A DNA stretch of 64,000 nt from Mercurialis annua (Eukaryota; Streptophyta; Magnoliopsida; Malpighiales; Euphorbiaceae): assembly GCF_937616625.2 (NCBI RefSeq), contig NC_065574.1, positions 24,988,501 to 25,052,500 of the forward strand, written 5' to 3'. Positions 33,810 to 45,746 of the stretch are shown piece by piece. A model generated the notes under the pieces. That model saw only the letters and a list, made by a program, of their open reading frames with translations, was not told the origin of the DNA and ran no database searches. Numbering within the stretch: the stretch's first letter is position 1; each line of letters begins with the position of its first letter. The position numbers and the translations under genes were made by a program.

Positions 33810-36800
33810 ATGGCCAAGGACAAACAGGTGAACCAATCAAGCAAGGTGCCGAATACAACGGATACCGAGGGGAACCTGCCTAAGGACAAGATCGACGACG
33901 CGACCGATGATATGATTGACTACTCACGTCAGCTTCCTCCTTCTCGCCTTTCTTTATCACAGGCCGATTTCTCGGCCATGAGGGGCGAGATAGCGCAGGA
34001 GAACAAGCAGATGTTCGACGGTGCTATGCATCAGATGTCCGAAGTAATGAGGAACATCATGGCCGAACAAACGTCGGTCCAAAGGCAGATCCAAGGGAAC
34101 TTGGACGGCCTCAACAAGGCAATGGAAAACCTGGGGCGATTATTTTCTGGGCAATCCACGGCCGATCAGGGGTACAGGAGGGCCGAACAGAACCAAACAC
34201 CGAGCCGTTTTGGTCAACCAGGTGGTTCAGCCGAACAACAACCCAACAAGATGGGATATACATATGGTTCCGTTAAGCTCTTGACGAGGAACGAGGCCGA
34301 ATTCTCAGGAAGGGCCGATCACCCGGTGGCAAGCTCGTCAAACCCATAAGGCGAAGCTAGACCACAAGGGGGAGCTACTGGAGCCAACACCCAGGAGCCC
34401 AACGTGGGCGAACGATCATGCTCTGAGGGAGGCGATCCGAGTATATACAATCAGGGGCAACTCATGGACATGCTAGAGAGGCTCGGGGTGGACCTGCGAC
34501 CTATGCCTCGCCCATCGTACATGAAACCATACCCAGACTGGATCGACAAGTTATATCCTTTCCCAAGGGGGTATAAAGTGCCGGAGTTTAGTCTATTTTC
34601 GGGCGAGGAGAAGGGGCAATCTACGGTTGAACATGTCGCCCGGTTTTCGGCCCAATGCGGCGAAGCAGCTGCTCACGATTTCTGGAAGCTCCGGCTTTTC
34701 GCAAGCTCCTTGACAAAAATGGCGTTTACGTGGTACTCTAGATTGTCGCCCAATTCGGTGGACACATGGAAGGACCTCGAAATCCTCTTCCATGAGGAGT
34801 TTTACAGGGCACTGCCTGATGTCACCCTGGCCGACCTCGCCCGAATCTCACAGCTACCGAGCGAATCGGCAGAAAAGTATATCGGCCGATTTAGAAACCT
34901 CAGGACTAGGTGCTCCACCAAAATGTCAGAGGCCGATTGCGTACCGATGGTGGTAAGAGGGATGAGTTTCTTCATGAGGGAGCACTTCGAGGGCCACAGG
35001 TCTCGTGACTTGTTCGAGCTGACGAACAGGGTGACGAGCTACGAAAGACTCCTCCAGGAGAAAGAACAGAGGAGAGGCGCATCTAAAGGAACCTATTACA
35101 AAGACCAGCTTGACGTGGCCGTGGTGTCTGACAGCGAGGATAGCGGTTCCGAAGATGAAGTCAACATGGCCGAATTTTTGGGAACGAAACCCCTGGAATG
35201 TTCGGCCTTGCGAAAGCCTGGCTTTGTTAAGAGAAATAAAACTGCGGTGGTACAAAAGGAGTATTCGTTCGACCTGACCAAAGCGGACGACATATTCGAT
35301 GCCTTGTTGAAGGATGGACAGATCGCCTTAAGCGAAGGTCATGCAATTCCACCGTCGGAGGAGCTGGTCGGTAAAGATTATTGCAAGTACCACAATTCCT
35401 GGAGGCACAGTACGAACAATTGCGTAAATTTCAGAAACGTGATCCAGAAGGCGATTAACGAAGGAAAACTTCTCTTCCCAACGAAGAAAGAGGCCGATGC
35501 TAAATACGTGTCTATTAACACCGTTCGGCCCCACTTTGATAGCTACCTAGAGCAAGGGAAGATACAAAGCAAGTGGAACCCTAGAAGGCCCAAGCCGAGA
35601 GTAGAAACTGATGGTTTAAAGTGGCGAGGAGACAAAGGACGACCTCAGTTACAGAAGAGGAAGCGATACAGCTCGCCCACTGCAGATATGACTTGCCCAT
35701 CATGCAGTACGTGTTTTAAGGTCAAGGAAGGCGAGAACACGAGGAAGCATCCCAAGACCTTTAAACCAAAATCGCCCACAGAGCAGTGGCAGAGGCATGA
35801 GCCACGGCGGAGGCCTACCACTAACGTATTCAAGAGGATATTTCGGCCAACGGAGGAGACCCCTCGTATGACGAAAACCCAGAAGAGGCGAATGCAAAGG
35901 CTGCGACAAGAGTCACGGGCGAATCACGGGGCAGAATCGGCTCACAGAGAGCAGCGCGGAAATAGGCCAATTGTCGAGAGATTGGGGGCAAGGAACCAGG
36001 CCGATATGGAGACCAAATCACCTGATAGGCGAAATGCCAAAGTAAGGAAGGTATGGATGCCAAAAGGCGAGAAACAAGTGGCCGATGTGGCCGTCACGGC
36101 AGTAGTCAACGAGGATGACGTAGATTCTGGCGGCCGATCGTCCTATAAGGACGTACTCGTATCACATCAGGACGGCCAGCTTAAGGCAAGATTACCCAAA
36201 GACCGTGAGGTCATCGTCTCGCACAAAAAGGGAGTGTTGAAAGCTTGGGTCCCGGTGGTGAGGGACGAATACGGAGTGAAGGTGGTCACGCTCCCCAACT
36301 CATACAGGAGTAAGCCAGGGCAGAAGGCGACATTGGAAGGCGACGTAATCGTGCCGGAAGGAGATAGCGCCGATAGTACCGCGGTAGTATCTCTTAGCAA
36401 GCCTCCAACAAGGATGACTAGGCACATTCGGCCACTGTACATCAAGGCCGATTTGAACGGGGTATCGGTTAACAGGGTCCTTATTGATAACGGGGCTGGC
36501 GTTAACATACTACCGGCGAAAATGCTCAAAAAACTGGGCATAACGCGGGATCAGCTCGACCCGACTGATGTTTATATGACTGACTTCGCGGGAGGCGAGA
36601 CACCGGCTGAAGGGTACATCACCCTCCGAATCAAGGTAGGGCGAGTAGAAACCGAAGAAGGGTTTTTCGTGGTCAACGCCCGGAGCAACTACAACATTTT
36701 GCTCGGCCGCGATTGGATACACTCTAACATGTGTATACCGTCGACCATGTATCAAATGCTCTTCATATGGCGAGACGACGGCGAGGCCGAAGTTGTTCAG

Positions 36801-36995
36801 GGCGACCCCAACCCCTTCGGCGAAGACCACAATGTGCTTGAAGCACGTTTATATGATGAGGAAGTGCGCAACATACAATCCCTCAGCTCAAAAGGAGAGA
36901 CGAGCGTCCCTCGCCTGCTTGTTAACTCAGATCGGCCTGTATCAGTGACCCTCGGGGGCAAAGGCCGATCCACCATCCTCAGAGATTCAAAATGA
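33810..36995 (+). pseudogene. Tat gag-protease, one premature stop
   Basis: The start ATG 33810 lies in a strong context (accATGG). One frame runs to 36995 and is broken only by TAA at 34347-34349. The first 179 codons are polar and coiled-coil-like. The classical retrotransposon gag domain follows, with FYRALPDVTLADLARISQLP and a YERLL motif (about 34600-35060), then a Lys/Arg-rich linker, then an aspartic protease with LIDNGAGVNILP (about 36480) and ILLGRDW. The protease triad reads D-N-G, where D-S/T-G is classical; Tat elements vary here. The frame ends in TGA overlapping the ATG of the next frame. Confidence 0.93.
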
Positions 36996-39900
36996 TAGCA
37001 CGACATGAAGAATTGAGGGAGAAAATTAGACAGTTAACCTCGCTGTATGATATTACATCGGCCGAATGCATCTACGAGGACCAAGATCAAGACCCAACAG
37101 GATCGTTGCGGATTGGGGACATACGGTTGGCAACCGGGAAGTTAGAAGATGATCTCGCCCAAGTACATGACGACCTCCTCGAAATCAATCTGGGGACAGA
37201 TGAATCGCCTAAGCCTATATATATCAATGCGGGACTGGACGAGGGATTCAGAGAGCAACTGGTCGCCCTACTCATTGAGTTCCGCGACTGTTTTGCCTGG
37301 TCGTATGATGAAATGCCGGGCCTTGATCCTGATATCGCCGAGCATAAGCTCCCATTGAAAAGTGGGTTTCGTCCATTTCGGCAACCTCCCCGGGGAATGT
37401 CTAGGGAAGTGGATACACTTATCCAGGACAAAATTAAGCGGTTGGAAGATGCTAAGTTTATTCGGGAAGCCCAGTACACCGAATGGCTTTCTAACATCGT
37501 ACCAGTGATGAAGAAAAATGGAAAGCTAAGAGTATGCGTAGATTTTCGGAACCTCAACCTGGCAACACCTAAAGACGAATACCCTATGCCGTAGCCGATA
37601 TGCTAATAGACAGGGCAGCAGGACACACGATACTCAGTTTCCTCGACGCACACTCTGGGTATAACAAAGTCCCAATCAGCAAAGAGGACATCTCCAAACA
37701 GCCTTTCGATGCCCCGGGCCGATCGGGGCGTACGAATGGGTCGTGATGCCCTTTGGCTTGAAAAACGCGGGGGCAACATATCAGAGGGCGATGAACAAGA
37801 TGTTCAGAGGCCTTGACTGCCTTGAAGTTTACATCGACGACGTTGTAATCAAGTCAAATACCGGCGAAGTCCATTTGGCCGACCTTCGGAAAGGTTTCGA
37901 ACGAATACAATGTAATGGGTTGAAGATGAATCCTCTGAAATGCGCATTCGGTGTTTCGGCTGGAAACTTCTTAGGTTTCTTGGTTCACCAGCGGGGGGTA
38001 GAAATAGACAAGAACAAAGCCAAGGCGATAATCAATGCTGAACCACCAAAAACTAAGAAGCAGCTCCAGAGGCTCATCGGCGAGATCAATTTCCTTAGGA
38101 GATTCATAGCAAACACAGCAGGCCGACTTCGCAGCTGGAGTGTTTTGCTAAGAGGAAAAGAGACCGATGTGTGGATATGGACGAACGAGCAACAGAGGGT
38201 GTTTGACGATTTGAAAAGTTACTTGGCAAGACCTCCGGTGATGACCCCTCCAAAGCCAAATAAACCACTATTGCTATATTTATCGGCCGCGCACAAATCC
38301 CTAGGCTGTATGCTCGCCCAAGAGGATGATGGAGTCGAAAGAGCAGTCTATTATCTGAGCCGAGGACTGACAGACACAGAAATTCGCTATACCGATATAG
38401 AAAAAATGTGTTTGTGCCTATACTTTACGTGTTGCAAGCTGCGATACTATATGCTGCCGGTAGTGGTGTACGTGTTATCCTAGACCGATATCATTAAGTA
38501 TGTTCTATCGAAACCATACTTAAGAAATCGGATTGGGAAATGGGCGATAGCAATGTCCGAGTTTACATTGGTGTATGTCCCCCAGAAGGCAGTCAAAGGG
38601 CAGGTACTAGCGGATTTTTTAGCCGATCATCCTGGCATTACTTTTGCGGAAAAAACAATCGGCTGTAGCTGCATGGGAGATGTGGTTCGATGGATCCAGG
38701 ACTAGCCAAGGGGCAGGCGCCGGAGTGCATATTATCTCGCCTATAAGGGCATCGTACCGTCTATCATTCAAACTCAGTTTCGAGTGTACCAACAATCAGG
38801 CGGAATACGAAGCCCTAATTTTCGGCCTTGAAATCCTAGCCGAACTGGGGGGCAAAAGCAATCAACGTCAAAGGCGATCCGTTGTTGGTCATTAAACAAG
38901 TAATTGGAGAATTCAAATGCGAATCCGAACTGCTGGTAAGGTATTGCAATAAGGCAAAGCATCTCATCGAAGGCTTTCAGGACACAAGGATGGAATACAC
39001 AGAGAGAGCCGATAATGTTGTCGCGAATGATTTAGCCCAGCATGGTAGTGGCTACAAAACGAGTCTTTGCTTGAACACAATAGAAAGAAATATGCCAAAT
39101 CTACATACTGGGGGCATCACCATCGACGAAAGGATATTTTCGGCCTACCAACTTGATGTTAACCAAGATTGGAGAAGCGAAGTATTAAATTGGTTTGAGA
39201 AGCCAGACCATACGAATAGAAGGTTGAGAACCTTGGCACTAAACTATGTAGTTCTAGCATGCGAACTATATAAAAAGGGCTTTGAAGGGTTACTTTTCAG
39301 ATGTATCGGCCCTAAGGAAGCAATGCTAGCAATGGCCGAAGTTCACGAAGGAATAGCCGGTGCTCACCAAGCGGGCCCTAGAATGAGATGGTTAATCCAT
39401 AAATATGGCTTCTATTGGCCGAAGATGGAACAAGACTGCATAAGATACGCTAAGGGGTGCGAAGCTTGTCAGAAAGCCGGCCCTATACAACATGTCCCGG
39501 CCGAGGAATTACACTCCATCATCAAGCCCTGGCCATTTAGAGGATGGGCGGTCGACCTCATAGGGAAGATATACCCTGGCTCGTCAGACGGCCACACTTT
39601 CGTTATCATCGCCACTTGCTACTTCACCAAGTGGGTCGAGGCCAAACCCTTGAAATCACCAACGCAAGAGGCCGTGATCAAATTCTTCAAAGAATATATC
39701 GTCCACAGACATGGATTACCCGAATCAATAACCACTGACCAGGGGACAATGTTCACAGGAGGCGATATTGTTTGGTGGGCTTCTCAGATGAAGATTAAAA
39801 TGTTACATTCAACACCATACTACGCCCAAGCTAACGGACAGGCCGAAGCTACGAACAAAGCTATCAAACTTATAGTCCAGGAGATGATTGAAGAAAACCC

Positions 39901-40453
39901 AAGGCAATGGCACGTGCTCTTATCAGAAGCAGTTTGGGCGAACAAAACCAGCCAGAAGTCAGCTACCGGAACCTCGCCTTTCAGGCTAGTGTATGGTTAT
40001 GATGTTATGTTGCCGATGGAGCTGTCAGTCACGTCTACTCGCCGCAGGTACCAGAGCAAATTGTCCAAAGAAGATTACTTCGATAAAATGGTGATAGATT
40101 CTCTTGACCTTGACGAAGAACGGTTGACGGCGTTAGATCACCTTGAAGCCCAGAAAAGAAGGGTCGAGAGGGCTTATAACAAACGGGTAAAACGAAAGAT
40201 ATTTACGGTGGGCGACATAGTTTGGAAGGCAGTCTTGCCTATCGGCCATAAAGATACTCGGCTTGGCAAATGGAGCCCGAACTGGGAAGGCCCCTTTATC
40301 GTGGTCAATAAGTTAACAGGCGGCGCTTACTTGTTGGCAAACATTGATGGGGAAGAACACGACAGGGCGATCAACGGTCAATTCCTAAAAAAATACGTCC
40401 CTAGCTGTTGGGATGGCGTAGACCGTCGGTTGTTTAGAGCCACCGAAGAATAA
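36992..40453 (+). pseudogene. Tat pol: RT, two RNase H domains, integrase; frameshifted
   Basis: Begins at ATG 36992, overlapping the gag-protease stop (ATGA), and lies in the -1 frame relative to it. RT part 1 ends at a one-base loss near 37591; another one-base loss lies near 37695; RT continues with VYIDDVVIKS (about 37830). The first RNase H follows, broken by TAG at 38481. A second, archaeal-type RNase H begins WEMWFDGSRTSQGAGAGV with ECTNNQAEYEAL (38675-38850), and a one-base gain near 38850 shifts into the last frame (38882-40453). That frame holds the rest of this domain and the integrase: zinc finger HxxH...CEACQ, DLIGKI, TTDQGT, GQAEA, and a C-terminal GPFIVVNK module. No chromodomain is seen. 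The product would reverse transcribe and integrate the element. Confidence 0.93.
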
Positions 40454-40891
40454 TATCGGTTATAAATTTCCGCCGAACATCCTGGAGCGTGAAAATTCAT
40501 GGGGTGTTCGGCCACATTATGTAAACACTGATCATTTGGTAGTACCATTTATGTTTCGGTAGTTCACATTAGTTGAGTTTTTTCAACGGGTCCTCCGTTT
40601 TTCTCAACATTTTGTAATTGTTTTTAATAAATAATATCATTTTGTATCGGACCAAATGCGGACCGATAATATGAGAATAATCAGAAAATAACACAAGTAA
40701 ATAATGGTAAAACTTTCGGCCCTCTGGCTGAATAAACATTAAAATTACCAAAATAAAAAGGTACGGCCCCAAGGCCGATCTGAGGTACTAAAATTCATAG
40801 AGAGATACGGCCCCAAGCCGATCAAAAAGTAATAATATTCAGAACACTAACATGGAAAATGAGAAAAAATATTGTTCTTAGCTAAAAAAGC
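40454..40891. other. Spacer between Tat pol and the antisense gene
   Basis: 438 bases of AT-rich non-coding sequence, with AATAAA near 40627 on the plus strand. The two genes converge here (tail to tail), so it probably holds the 3' ends of both transcripts. No clear AATAAA is seen for the minus strand. Confidence 0.6.
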
Positions 40892-41593
40892 CTAAAAATG
40901 AATGAAAATATCGCCAATTTTGCTGCGAACAGTATTGAACGATTTGCAGGCTTCATCTACTTTGGGCTTCATTTTTGCAAGGCGTTGCTTCAAATGGCTG
41001 CGGCTCTTCTTGACATCGACGCTCTCGAGCAGATTCTTGTCCATTGAAATTTCCAGCTCGCCGATGCCTTTTTCTTCTGCCTCGAGCTCAAGTTTCATAG
41101 CGGCGATTTTCTCACCGAGCTCTTTGGCGCGATCTCGACGGGTGGTAAGAGAAGAAACCGCCGAGTTCACAGTCACCTTCAACTCTTCCAGCCTTTCCCT
41201 CGCCTTAGCTTCCTGAAGTGATAGTTCATTGTGCTCAGACTGAATCGCCATTGATTCATCGTATATCTTCTGAAAAGCAGGAAGTGAGGCAGACAGTTTG
41301 GCCATGGCACCACGGGCCTTCTCACTTAGAACTTCGGCGGGAGCGTCAGCCAGAATAGTAGAAGATGTCTTCAGCCTTTCAAAATCTCTCGGCAACTTGA
41401 AAATAGAGGTACCTTGGGACTTCAGTTCAGCAACTACGTCCAAGTGATCGCCCCAGTTTTCAGTAGGGCCGCTGGAAATTTCGACCAAAGATTCGCCCTC
41501 AGGTGTCGGCAAATCTTCATCTTCGCTATTCGAATCCAGGAAGGCTGCCGCCTTGGCCGCAATGTCTTGTTGGTCCGAGGACTCAACTGGTAT
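40892..41593 (-). other. Antisense gene exon 3 (coiled coil)
   Basis: 702 nt including the stop. An acidic start (SNSEDEDLPTPE) is followed by about 150 residues rich in Glu, Lys, Leu and Ala with heptad character (KARERLEELKVTV, LGEKIAAMKLELEAEEKG), typical of a coiled coil. Confidence 0.8.
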
Positions 41594-41666
41594 CTGCCAG
41601 GTTTTTCCACAGTAAAATATCAGCTGCCAGACTACTATAAGGCAATGAAAAACAAATCTAGGGTAC
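41594..41666 (-). other. Antisense gene intron 2 (73 bp)
   Basis: Minus strand GTACCCTAG...ACCTGGCAG, phase 0 on both sides. The unspliced frame stops at once (GTA CCC TAG), so splicing is needed to reach exon 3. Confidence 0.72.
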
Positions 41667-42079
41667 CTTAGTTTTTGCAGCAAGGCGTGCTGGAAGGTTA
41701 GCCAGCGAAGAGCTCTGAGGTGATAGCAGCATGGGCAACGGCGAGAAGGTCAGCATCTGGGAGACGGTAGGAGTCTCGTCAGTTTTGGTCGAAGGTGACG
41801 GACGAACCGAACGACCCTCATCACCAGTCTGCTCATCCGCAGTTTCAGTATCGCCCCTCGACGATGAGTGCGCGCTAGAAGGTTGCGTAGGGGGAACTTC
41901 ATTGGGAGATGGGTCGAACATCCGAGACCCAGATGTCTCTTTCCTCGCCCTTTTCATCTTGGGCTCTTTCTTGGATGGTTTCTTGCTAGCGGGGCGCTTT
42001 GCTCTGGCTTTCTTCGGCTCTGTGTTCTCTTCGCCGTCAGTATCAAAAACGTCGCCCTTATTCCACTTCGGGACGCCCA
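41667..42079 (-). other. Antisense gene exon 2 (basic linker)
   Basis: 413 nt, low-complexity Lys/Arg then Ser/Thr/Pro. Ends in AAG before GTACCC. No known domain. Confidence 0.75.
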
Positions 42080-42144
42080 CTGAAAGAAAACATAGTTAGA
42101 ACAGCGACTTTGGACAAGTTATCGAAAGGACTCAATGAGATTAC
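42080..42144 (-). other. Antisense gene intron 1 (65 bp)
   Basis: Minus strand GTAATCTC...TTTCTTTCAG with a pyrimidine-rich end. Exon 1 ends after the first base of a codon and exon 2 supplies the next two (G|TG, Val), so the frame is kept. Without splicing the frame stops at 42119. Confidence 0.75.
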
Positions 42145-44101
42145 CTAGTATTCTATTATAACCGGTTTTGACCAGTTCGGCTATCGCCTCGGCATCAGAA
42201 GGGCATCTGATGCCTGTATAAGTCACACCTTCACTGGTTATCTCAAGTTTACGTTTTTTCGCCCTTTTCTTAGGAAATTTAATGGGGTCGACGGTGGACA
42301 TGTTGACTTTTGGTACTGGTGGGCTTTTATACATAAACTTAGGGCGAATATGGGCGAGGTAAAATTCATACGAATACTTAGGCTCATAGTGTTCTTTCCA
42401 GATTTTTTTCATTTTTTCATCATATTTCAACCTAGTTTCTCGCCGATGTTTTTGCATTTTTAAGTTCATACCGGGGCGATCTAACGGGTCATACTTAAAT
42501 ATATAGAAACGTTCAAACTTAGCTATTTCATAAAGGAGAAAGAGGTTACCTTCATATTTGGCTCGTTTTGGTGCCTGCAAAAGAAACAGATTGGCATGAG
42601 TAGGGTTCCGAGATAAAGGAGGTAAAGAAAAATTATGAAGGCTGAGGATTTCTTTTGGCGAAAGGTCGAAGTAGGACTCTGTGACCGAAGCCCACCAGCT
42701 ATCGTATTCAGGGGTATGGGTTGGAGACACAGAAGGGCGAGATATTTCGGAGATAGGAGGAAGGTAAGCCCTGTTCAGGCGACAAATAAATTGGAGATCA
42801 AGGTAATCTTCTAAAGAGGGTCTGTAGGTCCCGCGATTATTGACGGAGATTAATAAAGGACAGGGAATTCCTTGGCAAAAACCGAACTGACGGGCGACGT
42901 AATTAAGGCAATACGCCTCTAGACTACTGCGATTGTACTCTAGACCGGCGACCAGGTTGCGAGATTTCAAAGAACTGCCCCAGTACTGACCGCCACGTTT
43001 GAGTTGTGGATCGGCCCTTGCTTCATCCGAATCTTCACAGTCCCAAGCGAGGAATAACCAGGAAGGGGGATATTTAAGGGACAAAACCGGGAAAAACAAC
43101 TCAGGGGCCCTTATGGAGTTGTTGAAAACTTCCAAGACATCCAGAACATGGGGAAAGCGAGTCCCTGCGGCGATGAGTTGGTAACCACATAATTCGGCCT
43201 TGATCTGAGGACCGACTTCAAATAATTATGGGAAGTAAAGGGCGAGCCATAACTGTAAAACCCATAGGGGACCGCTTGGGCATTGGAAAACCCTTTTATC
43301 GCCATGCGGGGCGATTTCATTGAGGCTTCTGTATAAGTGAGCAAGCATGAATTCTCCCAAATTACACTTGCGGCCTTCGGCGAGAACAGTGGCGAGGGTG
43401 AAGCAATCAGTGGTGACCCTGAATGACGGAGTGCAGAGGACGTATTTTGCTATAAAAAATGCAAGAAAGGCGATATGCTCTCGCATGTCTGGCTTGTAAT
43501 GCTCTTCGCCCTTGAAGAGGTTGACGAAAGGTCCATAACTCCTTTGGGCTTTTGTCAGTTTGAAAACTGGAATATCGGCGTCCAAGTTGGGCGAAATGCG
43601 CTCGCCGATAACAGGGATATTCAGCATGGTCGCCATATAAAGGAGCGTTATAGTCATCATGCCGAATTTGAAACAGAAGCAGTTGACGGCGGTCGACCAG
43701 AACAGGGAGGCACCCATGATGTAATGTTTCGCAATGGGTCTACTCGCTTTGCATAGGCCGATCATGTCATAAATTCCCACATCTTTCCATAACTGACCGA
43801 AGTGTGGCTTCAATCTGTTTACCCATTCTTGATACCCTTTATGACCAATCGGCCAGTTTCTGAACATAGTTTTAACCCAGATGGAAGACTGATGGGGGAG
43901 CGAAAAGCGTGGTGGGACTTCTTCGTGAAATGGAGTGGCTATCTCACACAGGTGGCTGGGCGAAACAAGGATGGGTCCGACACATTCCTTGTCATCGTTG
44001 GTTTTGACTATTACCTGAAAGTCTGTGTTCGGAGCAGCAGCATGGATCTCGTTCATCTTGTCGGTCACTTGAGTGGCGATAGCATCATTGGGAGCAGCCA
44101 T
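42145..44101 (-). other. Antisense gene exon 1 (mobile domain)
   Basis: 1,957 nt, ending ATA CTA G before GTAATC. It contains the whole mobile domain and the single TAA at 43226-43228. The frame upstream of ATG 44101 is open to 44371, but its residues look like translated leader (S/F/L-rich from a CT-rich UTR), so 44101 is preferred. Confidence 0.8.
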
Positions 44102-44107
44102 TGGAAA

Positions 44108-44188
44108 CTGAAACGAGGGTATTGCAGTTAGGCGAGTAATCAAATAAGGGCGATTCGAAGGGGTGAAAGAACAAAGGCGAACGCTTAC
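44108..44188 (-). other. Possible 5' UTR intron of the antisense gene (81 bp)
   Basis: On the minus strand a consensus donor G|GTAAGCG at 44188 and an acceptor CGTTTCAG ending at 44108 lie just before the ATG. Upstream sequence is CT-rich, like a plant leader. This would place the promoter between about 44190 and the 3' LTR. It is inferred from borders only. Confidence 0.45.
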
Positions 44189-44509
44189 CAGGAGAAGGTT
44201 TGAAGTACTTGAAATTGCTGAAGAGAGAGAAAGCTCGATAAATGCAGAGAAAGTAGGTGAATGAGGAAATGAGATGTTGTGTTTCTTAAAAGACAAAATC
44301 AGAAGAAGCCGAAAGGTCGTGGGGCCAAGAAGTGCCATCATGGAGAACAGCTGGCAAGGACGTGGCATCAAGGGGGTACCGAGAAGTCAATAGATGCGCA
44401 ACCCATTAAAATTTTGCTTGCAGGAATTTGGGCTTCAATGTTGGGCCGAGTGTTATTGAAAGCAGGACTAAGGCAAGAACAAGCCCGAAAATAAACGTTT
44501 CAATCTTGT

Positions 44510-44518
44510 TGGGGGCAT
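44510..44518 (+). other. Tat polypurine tract
   Basis: tgggggcat directly before the 3' LTR; G-rich as expected, with a short non-purine tail. Confidence 0.7.
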
Positions 44519-45003
44519 TGTTTGCACCGGCCCAAAAGGGTTGCTGGGTCAAGAGTTTCGTGTGGGCTTACAAAGGGGTCAGGCCCAAAAGAAAGCCTTT
44601 TTTATTATTATTGCCTTTTCTATTTTATTAGAAGTTTGTAGCTCATTAGGAGTGATTTTCTTTCAGAGTCTTAGTCCTAGTTGAATTAGGAGTCTTGATT
44701 ATGAGGAGCTATAAGTAGCTCAGAGCTTTATTATTTTTGTATCAACAAATCAATCAATCAAAAACCAAGCCCAGTGCTTTTTATCTCGCAATCTCCGGAT
44801 TGTTTTAATTTAGGAGTAGTTTTCGGTATTAATCTCGCCTGAGTTCTTAACTCCCAGATTATTACTTCTTAGATCACGTGATTAAGTGTTTTTAACCAAA
44901 CAAGCCCTGTGAATATCTACGTAAGTTCGTTAAAGTATCAGACCTCAAACCGATCCCAATTATAAATTCAAAGATTCGAGTCCGGAATATTTCCAGGCGA
45001 ACA
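44519..45003 (+). repeat. Tat 3' LTR
   Basis: 485 bp, TGTTTGCACCGG to CCAGGCGAACA, nearly identical to the 5' LTR. Followed by the target duplication aactc (45004-45008). Confidence 0.96.
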
Positions 45004-45008
45004 AACTC
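45004..45008. repeat. Tat target-site duplication, 3' copy (aactc)
   Basis: Exact partner of 33173-33177. Confidence 0.95.
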
Positions 45009-45339
45009 TAATTGCTATTATCTTGTGTTCAGTCTGTGACCTTTTCACTTAATACCCTGAACTGAGTGCTGGATAAATTTGGCATAAACAGCTTAGAAAC
45101 AAATGGGTTTGACATAAAGCCATGAATTTAGTGTAGCTGGATTATGCAAGAGAAGTGAAGGTCTTTTGGTGCTGAAAATTTTGTGAAAGTAAGAAATTTG
45201 AAGTGTTGGATAATCTTTTAGAAGAAAAAAAAACTAATTAGACAACGTAATTATGAGTAATTAGTGAAAGCACCATTAACCAAATGAAAAGTATAAATGA
45301 TGATGCATGCCAACTACTGCATTGCTAGCACCGTGCAAG

Positions 45340-45568
45340 TCTTTTTAGATTGTTGGCCTGGTTTTTTATGTGTATATTTTGTGTGTATTATGAACTCCAT
45401 GAAAATCCTAATGTCTTAGTATATTTTTTTTGGTAAACTTAACCCAGTTTTTCAATTAGATTATTGGCCTAGTTTTTTATGTGTACATTTTGTGTGTATT
45501 GTAGACTCCATGCAAATTCTAATGTTCTAGTATATATTTTTTGATAAACTTAACCTAGTTTTCAATTC
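45340..45568. repeat. Tandem duplication with period of about 111 bp
   Basis: Two copies beginning gattgttggcctggtttttt (45348) and gattattggcctagtttttt (45459), both running through gtgtgtatt, gactccatg and ggtaaacttaacc-like words. Non-coding. Confidence 0.8.
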
Positions 45569-45746
45569 TATTGTAAACGATAGTCATAGCTTCTTTTTTT
45601 TCATACTAAGGTCAGTACAAAGCTATCAAAGTGTTCAAACCTCTAAGTAGCTAATGGTCCAATAAATTCACAATAAGACCCAAAAAATTCACCATGCATC
45701 TATGGTGAACTAACTTGTGGCATTCTCGCCTGAGCAGCCGAAGTGG

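Larger units (their letters stand above)
40892..44101 (-). pseudogene. Antisense plant-mobile-domain gene of the Tat element, spliced, one premature stop
   Basis: Start ATG is the minus-strand codon at 44099-44101 (MAAPNDAIATQV). Exons 44101-42145, 42079-41667 and 41593-40892 join through introns of 65 and 73 bp with GT/AG ends and matching phases, giving 1,024 codons including the stop. The only break is TAA at 43228-43226, after LWLALYFP. Exon 1 encodes a plant mobile domain: a WP...YQEWVNRL start, SLFWSTAVNCF, MTITLLYMATMLNIPV, EHIAFLAFF, LAEGR, LYRSLNEI and GPLWVLQLWL appear in family order. Exon 2 is rich in Lys/Arg (KKPSKKEPKMKRARK), a possible nuclear signal, then Ser/Thr. Exon 3 is a long coiled coil. 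Plant-mobile-domain extra genes are known in Tat elements. The role for the element is unknown; chromatin targeting or silencing avoidance are guesses. Confidence 0.85.
33178..45003 (+). mobile_element. Tat-lineage Ty3/gypsy element with antisense extra gene
   Basis: An 11.8-kb retrotransposon with 485-bp LTRs, exact five-base target duplication, primer site, gag-protease, pol with RT, RNase H, a second archaeal-type RNase H and integrase, then about 4 kb between pol and the 3' LTR that carries a spliced gene on the opposite strand. Dual RNase H and an extra gene at this place are hallmarks of the Tat lineage (Tat/Retand/Ogre/Grande relatives). Base composition is clearly less AT-rich than the surrounding Helitron. 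It is non-autonomous through stops and frameshifts, but young by its LTRs. Confidence 0.96.

Noticed and set aside
33810..40453. Claim that the Tat copy was already defective when it inserted
   Set aside because: With about 1.4 percent LTR divergence, several stops and small indels over 6.6 kb of coding sequence are expected after insertion, so the lesions do not require mobilisation in trans.
41414..42099. Plus-strand open frames across the antisense gene
   Set aside because: They are complementary shadows of the mobile-domain gene; only the minus-strand frames show domain motifs and splice-consistent continuity.
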